DNA from: an uncultured Altererythrobacter sp.
GTDB taxonomy: Bacteria; Pseudomonadota; Alphaproteobacteria; Sphingomonadales; Sphingomonadaceae
Assembly (NCBI GenBank): GCA_938009055.1
Contig: CALLIO010000143.1
Coordinates: forward strand, 1-11,687
Direction of reading: 5' to 3'
DNA: 11,687 nt
Within the stretch, counting starts at the first letter, position 1; every line of letters begins with the position of its first letter. The position numbers were made by a program, and so were the translations under genes. The notes beneath the pieces were generated by a model. The model was given only the letters and a program-made list of their open reading frames with translations, searched no databases and was not told where the DNA came from. Shown here in pieces: positions 1 through 5,853 of the stretch.

Positions 1-1107
1 ATCAATCTCGCGATTGTCGAGCACGATGCCGCCGCCGGTAATTTCATTGAGGCCAGCCGCCATCGTCAGCACGGTTGATTTGCCGCAGCCCGAATGCCCG
101 ATCAGCGAGACAAAGTCGCCGCGATCCATCAGGAGGTTGAAATCCTCAACCACTTTCAACGGCCCCTTGGGCGTGGGGTACACCTTGTCGAGTTTAAAGA
201 ACTCAAGATAGCGCTTCTCAACCGCCGATTGCGCTGCTTCGCGATACGCTTTGGGTGGAGGCAAGAGATCCAGGGGCGTAACGTTCGGCAGATCGATATC
301 GCTGTCCGCCTCTGCTGTCGCATCGCCGTTCAAACCGCTGAGGTAATCGACAATCTGCTTGCGCAAGGATTGATAGGCTTTGTCGTCATTCACCGCCTCG
401 CGGTCGCGCGGGCGCGCCACATCAACGTCGAAAAGCTTTCCGATTTTGGCAGCTGGTGCTGGAGTGAGGACCGCGATCCGATCAGCCAGCAGCAGCGCTT
501 CGTCCACATCATTGGTAACAAGGATGATGGTGCGCTTTTCTTCTTTGCGGATACGCTCAATCTCGTCCTGCAATTTGGCGCGGGTGAGCGCGTCGAGCGC
601 CGAAAGCGGCTCGTCGAGCAGCAGGATTTCCGGCTCCATCGCCAGCGCGCGCGCCACAGCCACACGTTGGCGCATTCCGCCAGACAATTGCGCAGGCTTA
701 CGGTCCATCGCGTGATCAAGACCGACCAGCTTGACCTTTTGATCAACCAGCGCCTTGCGCTCGTCCGCACTCTTGTCCTTATGCACCGCGTCCACCGCCA
801 AGCTTACGTTTTGCTCGACGCTGAGCCAAGGGAAGAGTGAATAGGATTGGAACACCAGTCCGCGCTCGCGGTCGGGGCCGTTGATTTCCTTACCGCGCAG
901 TTTGATCGATCCGCTGTCAGGCTCAACCAGGCCAGCGATCGAAGAGATCAACGTCGTCTTGCCCGCACCGGAAAAGCCGAGGATGGCAATAAATTCGCCT
1001 TCGGTCACGTCTAGGTCGATACCGTCAAGCACCTCGGTCGTGCCGCCCGATTGGCCGTCATAGGCTTTGCGAACATCTTTGAGAGAGAGGAATGCTGGAT
1101 CGCTCAT
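1..1107 (-). CDS. Nitrate ABC transporter tandem ATPase (NrtC/NrtD-like fusion), partial
   Basis: This is the cytoplasmic ATPase of the nitrate importer formed with NrtA and NrtB. The frame is open from the ATG at 1107 to the window edge (369 codons), so the C-terminus is missing. Two ABC domains lie in one chain. Domain 1 has Walker A GFSGAGKTT (residues 44-52), Q-loop Gln87, signature LSGGMRQRV (141-149) and Walker B LLLDEP followed by D-loop SALD (about 162-172). At the H-loop position the sequence is VTNDVDEA, with Asn199 where His is normal. After a linker (about 215-310), domain 2 starts and shows an intact Walker A GHSGCGKST (337-345) before the edge. The start is supported by GGAGG five bases upstream. 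The gene begins 11 bases after the nrtB stop, so it is co-transcribed. In cyanobacteria NrtC and NrtD are separate proteins; here both ATPase roles appear joined. The substrate is inferred as nitrate or nitrite from NrtA and NasST. Confidence 0.9.
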   Translation of the reverse strand, partial: MSDPAFLSLKDVRKAYDGQSGGTTEVLDGIDLDVTEGEFIAILGFSGAGKTTLISSIAGLVEPDSGSIKLRGKEINGPDRERGLVFQSYSLFPWLSVEQNVSLAVDAVHKDKSADERKALVDQKVKLVGLDHAMDRKPAQLSGGMRQRVAVARALAMEPEILLLDEPLSALDALTRAKLQDEIERIRKEEKRTIILVTNDVDEALLLADRIAVLTPAPAAKIGKLFDVDVARPRDREAVNDDKAYQSLRKQIVDYLSGLNGDATAEADSDIDLPNVTPLDLLPPPKAYREAAQSAVEKRYLEFFKLDKVYPTPKGPLKVVEDFNLLMDRGDFVSLIGHSGCGKSTVLTMAAGLNEITGGGIVLDNREID

Positions 1108-1118
1108 ACTGGCCTCCA

Positions 1119-2174
1119 TCAAACCGTGCGGTTCTTGGAAACAAATGCTTCCAAAGCCATCATGATCCGGTCGAGCATAAAGCCGATGAGACCAATCACG
1201 ATCACTGCAAACATAATGCGCGCCAAGCTTTGCGAGCTGCCATTCTGAAACTCGTCCCACACGAATTTACCAAGGCCCGGGTTCTGCGCGAGCATTTCTG
1301 CTGCGATCAGCACCATCCAGCCAACGCCCAGCGACAAGCGCATACCGGTAAAGATGTAAGGCAGCGAAGCGGGCAGCACGAGCCGCGTCAGCTTGGCAAA
1401 CCAGCCCAGCCGCAGCACCTTGCCCACATTGAGCAGATCCTTGTCGATCGAACTTGTGCCAACCGCAGTGTTAATCAGTGTCGGCCATAGCGAACACAAC
1501 ATCACCACAAGGGCCGAGATAACAAACGCTTTGGGAAGCAGCGGATCAGCGCTGGTGATCATTGCCGAGATGACCATTGTCACAATCGGCAACCAGGCTA
1601 GCGGGCTCACCGGCTTCATGATCTGGATGAGCGGATTGATCGCAGCGTTAAATGTCTTGGACAGGCCAGCCAAGAGCCCGATGGGAACGGCAACAATCGT
1701 CGCCAAGAAAAAGCCAAGCGCAACCGTTTGAAGCGAAGTGATAATCTGGTCGAGAAAGGTTGGCGGACCAGCATAGTCAAAGTCCGTCACCGCGCCTTCA
1801 TTGCCCGCGGCAACCGCGGCTTCATTGCGGGCTTCCTGATCGGCATAGAACTGCCCCTCTGCCTCTTTCGCAGCTGAATATTCCTCAAACAGAGCAACGC
1901 CCTGCTCGCCAACCTCAACCGGTCCAGGAAGCGAGCCCAGCGAAGTATCAACTTGCGGTGCAAGCACGGCCCACAGCACCAGAAAACCAACAATACCCAG
2001 GATCGGAGCGATCAGCCCCTTGGCCAGCGCCTTGGCTTTTTGAACAGCGGGAGAAGGCGGAGCCGGTTCTGCTTTTGCTTCAACAGAAGCAGCCGCGGTT
2101 TGCCCATCTGCGGTTGCAGGAGAAGAAACCTCTTCCCCTGCACCCACCGTGTCATTTGCATATACAGTCGCCAT
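1119..2174 (-). CDS. nrtB: Nitrate ABC transporter permease NrtB
   Basis: This 351-residue inner-membrane permease moves nitrate handed over by NrtA. The N-terminal 45 or so residues are Ala/Pro/Glu-rich and probably cytoplasmic. A first membrane segment lies at about 52-72, followed by a long acidic, Ala-rich and presumably periplasmic segment (about 73-140). The BPD_transp_1 core then has segments near 146-170, 193-209, 214-232, 280-294 and 320-337. The ATPase-contacting EAA-type loop is at about 250-272 (GKVLRLGWFAKLTRLVLPAS). The following MRLSLGVGWMVLIAAEML is typical of NrtB/SsuC-type permeases. The start ATG at 2174 follows an AAGGAT-like ribosome site, 30 bases after nrtA. The sequence alone cannot exclude a related anion, but the neighbours support nitrate. 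Confidence 0.92.
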   Translation of the reverse strand: MATVYANDTVGAGEEVSSPATADGQTAAASVEAKAEPAPPSPAVQKAKALAKGLIAPILGIVGFLVLWAVLAPQVDTSLGSLPGPVEVGEQGVALFEEYSAAKEAEGQFYADQEARNEAAVAAGNEGAVTDFDYAGPPTFLDQIITSLQTVALGFFLATIVAVPIGLLAGLSKTFNAAINPLIQIMKPVSPLAWLPIVTMVISAMITSADPLLPKAFVISALVVMLCSLWPTLINTAVGTSSIDKDLLNVGKVLRLGWFAKLTRLVLPASLPYIFTGMRLSLGVGWMVLIAAEMLAQNPGLGKFVWDEFQNGSSQSLARIMFAVIVIGLIGFMLDRIMMALEAFVSKNRTV

Positions 2175-2204
2175 TGCGCTGCGATCCTTCGCTTTGTGTG
2201 AGAG

Positions 2205-3647
2205 TTAGCTGCCCGAAACGCCCGAAGCGGTGACTTTTTGTCCTTGCTTCAAGCCGATATCGAACTTCTCGAGATAGTCGTTGGGCTTGGTGCCATCATA
2301 GGTGACGCCATCGATGAATTCAGAGACAGGAGCGCGGAAACCATCGGTTTCAGGAACGCTGCCTTCTGGGATCACGCCGTCTTCCATCAGCTTGCCAGCG
2401 GCTGCGAGATAGAGGTCAGGGCGATAAACGGCCTTGGCTGTTTCGAAGTACCAATCATCCGATTTGTCTTCGGAAATCTGGCCCCAGCGGCGCATCTGGG
2501 TAAGATACCAGATCGCGTCGGAGTAATAGGGATAACCAGCGTATTTATCGAAGAAGATATTGAAGCCTTCCGCCTCACGGGTGTCGCCCGGTTCGAAGGT
2601 GAAAACACCTGTCATGGAAGCCGCGATCACTTCAGCGTCGGCGCCCACATAGTTTGGCCGCGCCAGGATCTCGACCGCTTCCTTGCGGTTCGCGCCGCCA
2701 TCAGCATCGAGCCATTGCTGCGCCTTAATAATTGCGCGCAACATGGCCGCAGTCGTGGCGGGATATTTCTCGGCAAAATCCTTGCGCAAGCCAAAGACTT
2801 TCTCAGGATTGTCGTTCCAGATCTGGTCATCGGTGATGACCGGAACGCCGATTTTCTTAAACACGGCCGCCTGGTTCCACGGCTCACCCACGCAGTAACC
2901 TTCAATCGTGCCTGCCTCCAAAGTGGCTGGCATTTGCGGGGGAGGTGTCACCGACAATTTCACATCGGCATCAATCACGCCTTGCACGTCGCCATCAGCG
3001 TAATAACCGGGTTTAAGGCCGCCTGCGGCGAGCCAGTAGCGCAATTCGTAATTGTGTGTCGAAACAGGGAAAACCATGCCCATATTGAACGGCTTGCCCT
3101 CTGCCTCAAAGGCGGCGACCACTGGCTTCAAATGTTCAGCGGAGATCGGATGCGCTGGCTTGCCATCGGATTGCTTGGGCAGATCATCTTTGATCATGTC
3201 CCACACCTTATTGGACAAGGTGATCGCGTTTCCGTTGAGGTCGAGGCTAAGCGGCGCAATCAAATCGGCCTTCGTACCGTAACCGATGGTCGCGGCGAGC
3301 GGCTGTCCTGCCAACATGTGTGCGCCATCAAGTTGTCCGCCGATCACACCGTCGAGCAGAACTTTCCAGTTTGCTTGCGGCTCAAGCGTGACGTTGAGGC
3401 CTTCCTCTGCAAAATAGCCTTTCTCCTTAGCAATCGCGAGCGGGGCCATATCGGTCAGCTTGATAAAGCCGAACTTCAGATTTGGTTTTTCAATCTCGCC
3501 ATCAAGGTTGGCCGCAACAACGGTGTCGCCGCCGCTATCGCTGGGCGAACCACCGCATGCTGCCAGCATTGCGCTTGCAATAACCGCCGTGATCACGCCG
3601 CGCCGGTTAAATCCTGAACCGAACCGATTACCCCCAGAGTGTGCCAT
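2205..3647 (-). CDS. nrtA: Nitrate-binding lipoprotein NrtA (CmpA/NrtA family)
   Basis: This 480-residue extracytoplasmic solute-binding protein captures nitrate for NrtB. The N-terminus has twin arginines (FNRRG, residues 13-17), a hydrophobic stretch, then lipobox LAAC with Cys31. It is therefore probably a lipoprotein, possibly exported by Tat. Family landmarks follow in order: LKFGFIKLTDMAPLAIAKE, QANWKVLLDG with the conserved Trp, LNGNAITLSN, STHNYELRYWLAAGG with the conserved His, and GYCVGEPWNQ. All are characteristic of NrtA/CmpA rather than generic binding proteins. ATG 3647 is preceded by GAAGGT at good spacing. It is the first gene of nrtA-nrtB-ATPase and sits behind a leader with a terminator, so nitrate-dependent control through NasT is expected. 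A CmpA-like bicarbonate role is unlikely next to nasST. Confidence 0.93.
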   Translation of the reverse strand: MAHSGGNRFGSGFNRRGVITAVIASAMLAACGGSPSDSGGDTVVAANLDGEIEKPNLKFGFIKLTDMAPLAIAKEKGYFAEEGLNVTLEPQANWKVLLDGVIGGQLDGAHMLAGQPLAATIGYGTKADLIAPLSLDLNGNAITLSNKVWDMIKDDLPKQSDGKPAHPISAEHLKPVVAAFEAEGKPFNMGMVFPVSTHNYELRYWLAAGGLKPGYYADGDVQGVIDADVKLSVTPPPQMPATLEAGTIEGYCVGEPWNQAAVFKKIGVPVITDDQIWNDNPEKVFGLRKDFAEKYPATTAAMLRAIIKAQQWLDADGGANRKEAVEILARPNYVGADAEVIAASMTGVFTFEPGDTREAEGFNIFFDKYAGYPYYSDAIWYLTQMRRWGQISEDKSDDWYFETAKAVYRPDLYLAAAGKLMEDGVIPEGSVPETDGFRAPVSEFIDGVTYDGTKPNDYLEKFDIGLKQGQKVTASGVSGS

Positions 3648-3678
3648 GTACCTTCGTCCTTAATGTTCAGCACACAAC

Positions 3679-3725
3679 AAAAAACCGCCTCGATCCGAAC
3701 CCAATAAAGGGGTCATTTCGGGCGG
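3679..3725 (-). terminator. Intrinsic terminator (attenuator) in the nrtA leader
   Basis: Read on the minus strand, CCGCC (3725-3721) pairs with GGCGG (3689-3685). Inside it CGAA (3720-3717) pairs with TTCG (3699-3696), and CCC pairs with GGG around a short AT-rich loop. Small internal bulges separate the helices. The stem is followed directly by six U residues (3684-3679). It ends about 31 bases before the nrtA start, so it would stop transcripts from either the leader promoter or nasT-nasS before nrtA. Its 5' arm is shared with the proposed P2 hairpin. Confidence 0.82.
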
Positions 3726-3791
3726 CATCATTGCGCGCTTTGTTGATTTGTTGAGCAGAGAGATCGTTGAGACTCCGGCTTTGGAAATCTC
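3722..3791 (-). promoter_or_regulatory. Proposed NasT (ANTAR) antiterminator RNA, hairpins P1 and P2
   Basis: ANTAR regulators bind two small hairpins with hexaloops carrying A at position 1 and G at position 4. On the minus strand, P1 (3791-3769) is GAGATTTCC, loop AAAGCC, GGAGTCTC: an eight-pair stem with one bulge and a loop fitting A1/G4. About 30 bases later, P2 (3736-3722) is GCGC, loop AATGAT, GCCGC: only four pairs with a bulged C, but the loop again fits A1/G4. P2 uses the 5' arm of the terminator, so the two cannot form together, as antitermination requires. P1 is convincing; P2 is weak on pairing, and its linker is long. Confidence 0.6.
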
Positions 3792-3807
3792 CTCTCGTTC
3801 GCGATCT

Positions 3808-3837
3808 ATGTAGGCGCAGCGATCAGCTCGCGTAAAG
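3808..3837 (-). promoter_or_regulatory. Candidate sigma-70 promoter for the nrtA leader transcript
   Basis: On the minus strand, CTTTAC (3837-3832) and CTACAT (3813-3808) each match the alphaproteobacterial consensus (CTTGAC / CTATAT) at five of six positions, with an 18-base spacer. Transcription would start near 3801, about ten bases before hairpin P1, giving a leader of about 155 bases. The 13-base motif at 3846-3858 lies eight bases upstream of the -35 element. This is inferred from sequence only. Confidence 0.5.
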
Positions 3838-3845
3838 CCCTTTTT

Positions 3846-3858
3846 TGCACTGCAGCAT
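3846..3858. repeat. 13-base motif TGCACTGCAGCAT, copy 1 (upstream of nrtA leader promoter)
   Basis: The plus-strand sequence TGCACTGCAGCAT is identical to 5667-5679 upstream of nasT. It overlaps the last base of the nasS stop codon and sits just upstream of the candidate nrtA promoter. Two TGCA tetramers lie five bases apart in it. The placement suggests a regulator site; the protein is unknown. Confidence 0.5.
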
Positions 3859-5078
3859 CATTTTTGTGAGAGAATGTAGGCTTCGAGCCTATCGGGATCG
3901 AAGCTTTGACCATCAAAAAATGTGTTTTGATTCAGTGTGATGCTTCCCTCTTGCGCGGTCGTGGCAAGCGGTGTGGATAAGCTACCTTCAACCTTGGAAC
4001 TGGCGCCCGGAAGCTCGTCTCCGGTCCCTTTTAGTGCACTGCGGTAAACGTTCGGACGGAAGACTCGGGCCGCAATTTGCGCGCTTTGCGAATCATATTC
4101 CATGTTTTCCCAGCGGACCAATTGGCTGTAGAGCCATTCCGCCTGACTGACCCATGGAAAGTTTGCTGCCTCGCGGTGCTGAAACATGAAATCAGGGTAG
4201 GCGCACTCTGGACCGTTTTGCCGCAAGACCAGCCGGTCAGAAATTGAACGCAGGATCAGATCATGCGGCGCATCGCAATATTCAGGGCGAGCCAATATGC
4301 GCGCGTTCACTTCCCAATTAGCAGGATCAATGAAGTGCGCGCCCGCCTTTCGCATCGCGCGGATCAGAGCCTCGACCTCAGGACGGATTTCATCCAAACG
4401 CTTTTCACGCAGCGCCAGAACCTTCTCGACCCCGCGCCGCCAGATTTGCGCTGTGGCCAGCACGATCTGGCCCGCCCCGCGATCAACCGCAATCGAGTTC
4501 CACGGTTCCCCAACGCAAGAGCCGTCGATTTCCTTAGCCATGAGCGAGTCGGCGCTAAATGGCGGGGCAACGGTGATGATCTCAACATCTTCATCAGGCC
4601 TGATCCCGCATTCCGCCAGCCAATAGCGCAGCATGTAATTATGGCTGGAATGGCGATGAACAACGCCAAAGCGCAGCGGATTACCAGCTTGTTTTCGCGC
4701 CAAGGCTTCGGCTTTGAGCAAAGCCCCCACCGCGCGCGGCTCACCCAGATCTGCGCCCGCACCATCTGCGGGCAGAACCTTCGCCGCAAGTTCATTCGAT
4801 AAAGTGATCGCATTGCCGTTGAGACCCAAGACAAAGGGCGCTGCCAATGGCTGAGCGGGGCGGCCAAGGCCTAGGGTGGTGGCAATCGCCAGTGGCGCGA
4901 GCAAATGGGCAGCATCGGTATGACCGTATAGCAAACGGTCGAGCACAGTTGCCCAAGACATGTCGCGCACAAAGCTGAGCGACACCCCTTCATCTTCGGC
5001 GAAGCCATGTTCTTGAGCCAGGATCGGCAGACACGCATCAATCAATGGCAGAAAGCCAATTTTCAGCTCTTGGGTCAT
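3858..5078 (-). CDS. nasS: Nitrate sensor NasS (cytoplasmic NrtA-like protein)
   Basis: This 406-residue NrtA/CmpA-fold protein starts directly at the binding domain (MTQELKIGFLPLIDACLPIL). It has no signal peptide or lipobox, so it should remain in the cytoplasm. It shares landmarks with NrtA: Trp42 in the DMSWATVLDRL segment, LNGNAITLSNE, SSHNYMLRYWLAECG and GSCVGEPWNS. In known NasS-NasT pairs, NasS binds NasT without nitrate or nitrite and releases it when the ligand binds. The start overlaps the nasT stop by four bases (ATGA), indicating translational coupling and matched production of the two partners. The length is normal for NasS. The chief alternative is a stray binding protein that has lost its signal, which the adjoining ANTAR gene makes unlikely. 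Confidence 0.93.
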   Translation of the reverse strand: MTQELKIGFLPLIDACLPILAQEHGFAEDEGVSLSFVRDMSWATVLDRLLYGHTDAAHLLAPLAIATTLGLGRPAQPLAAPFVLGLNGNAITLSNELAAKVLPADGAGADLGEPRAVGALLKAEALARKQAGNPLRFGVVHRHSSHNYMLRYWLAECGIRPDEDVEIITVAPPFSADSLMAKEIDGSCVGEPWNSIAVDRGAGQIVLATAQIWRRGVEKVLALREKRLDEIRPEVEALIRAMRKAGAHFIDPANWEVNARILARPEYCDAPHDLILRSISDRLVLRQNGPECAYPDFMFQHREAANFPWVSQAEWLYSQLVRWENMEYDSQSAQIAARVFRPNVYRSALKGTGDELPGASSKVEGSLSTPLATTAQEGSITLNQNTFFDGQSFDPDRLEAYILSQK

Positions 5079-5656
5079 GTCCCATCTCCCATAAGATCAT
5101 GCGCGGTCACGACCGCCTCTGCAATTGTGACAATCCGGCGGTTCGATGACATCGCCTTGGCTCTGAGTTCAGCATAGGCCTCTGGCTCGCTCAGCCCTTT
5201 GCCATCCATCAAAATGCGCTTGGCCTTGTCGATGGTTTCGCGTGCGGCCAGCTTGCCTTGGGCCTCGGCCAGATCGGCCTGTAGCCGCGAAAAGGCGTTG
5301 AAACGCCGCAGCGTTGTTTCGAGCAAAGGGCGGATACGGTTGGCGGCCAGCCCATCGACGACATAGGCGGAAACCCCTGCATCAACGGAGGCCGCAATCG
5401 AAGCATCGTCGCTATCATCGACAAACATGGCGATCGGGCGATCGAGCGCGCGGCTAACTGTAAAGTACTCTTCCAGCACGTCGCGCGACGGATTGCCCAA
5501 ATCCATAAACACCATGTCAGGCCCGATTTCAGAGACTTTCGCCAGAAGGCCATCGCGCGAAGTGATCGTGAAAATCTCGCAATCATCGAGCGCACGCAAA
5601 CCATCCTCGATAATCGAGGCCCGCGCAGCACTTTCATCGATAATGACGATTCGCAT
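5075..5656 (-). CDS. nasT: Response-regulator-like ANTAR antiterminator NasT
   Basis: This 193-residue RNA-binding regulator is predicted to prevent termination in nitrate-assimilation leaders. Residues 1-120 form a receiver-like domain: IIDES with acidic pair Asp7/Glu8, and Asp52 in MDLGNPSRD at the usual phosphoacceptor position. The lysine near the end of a true receiver is absent (AYVVDGL). The segment FVDDSDDASIAASVDAGVSA is typical of NasT. A short coiled segment (about 123-138) leads to the ANTAR domain (about 128-187), with IDKAKRILMDGKGLSEPEAY and LRAKAM. The frame is open upstream to an ATG at 5707, but homologues begin at the receiver strand (MRIVIIDE), so ATG 5656 is preferred. 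The ribosome site AAGCGGG is only fair. The gene overlaps nasS by four bases. Confidence 0.93.
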   Translation of the reverse strand: MRIVIIDESAARASIIEDGLRALDDCEIFTITSRDGLLAKVSEIGPDMVFMDLGNPSRDVLEEYFTVSRALDRPIAMFVDDSDDASIAASVDAGVSAYVVDGLAANRIRPLLETTLRRFNAFSRLQADLAEAQGKLAARETIDKAKRILMDGKGLSEPEAYAELRAKAMSSNRRIVTIAEAVVTAHDLMGDGT

Positions 5657-5666
5657 GCCCGCTTGG

Positions 5667-5706
5667 TGCACTGCAGCATTGGCTTTTTGCAAGTGCAAAA
5701 CTTGCA
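5667..5706. promoter_or_regulatory. TGCA cluster and inverted repeat upstream of nasT
   Basis: Five TGCA tetramers lie in 40 bases (5667, 5672, 5688, 5694 and 5703). The right half is a perfect inverted repeat with six-base arms, TGCAAG (5688-5693) and CTTGCA (5701-5706), separated by seven bases. The left end is the 13-base motif also found at 3846-3858. The cluster lies 11 to 50 bases upstream of the preferred nasT start. It suits an operator or a 5'-UTR hairpin. No known regulator is assigned: arm spacing does not match NtrC, and a -24/-12 promoter is absent. Confidence 0.5.
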
Positions 5707-5853
5707 TAGGCTGCCCAAGCTATTCTTCAGTGGACCCACCACGACCGAACTGGCGAGGCGCCTAGGAGAATGGGGCCACTAAGCTCAGGTTCACGCACAA
5801 TCTGCGACAAAATGTGACATGACAGCGCGCCCAAACCCTTGGATATTGGCCCG
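5707..5853. other. Intergenic region between divergent nasT and the DUF1800 gene
   Basis: About 150 bases separate the TGCA cluster from the DUF1800 start. It must contain the promoter of the plus-strand gene and probably that of nasT. I see no strong -35/-10 pair on either strand, no terminator and no clear small gene. Short palindromes such as GGCGCC and CCTAGG near 5758-5765 are probably incidental. Confidence 0.4.

Noticed and set aside
94..840. Plus-strand open frame (248 codons) opposite the tandem ATPase
   Set aside because: The minus strand is continuously open with all ABC motifs; this frame shows no family resemblance.
2238..3617. Long plus-strand open frame (459 codons) opposite nrtA
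   Set aside because: It is antisense to a gene with clear NrtA motifs and signal peptide, its product has no recognisable domain, and it reads like a shadow of minus-strand codon bias.
5681..5690. Possible sigma-54 (-24/-12) promoter upstream of nasT
   Set aside because: GG and GC dinucleotides are present, but their spacing is three bases too short for a sigma-54 promoter.
5688..5706. NtrC binding site
   Set aside because: The TGCA half-sites are separated by 11 bases rather than the 9 in the NtrC consensus, and the flanking C/G positions do not match.
5657..5707. Longer NasT N-terminus starting at 5707
   Set aside because: The extra 17 residues do not look like a receiver domain and would overlap the TGCA control region; the homologous region starts at MRIVIIDE.
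5708..5853. Small gene or RNA between nasT and DUF1800
   Set aside because: No open frame with a ribosome site and no stable hairpin-terminator combination was found.
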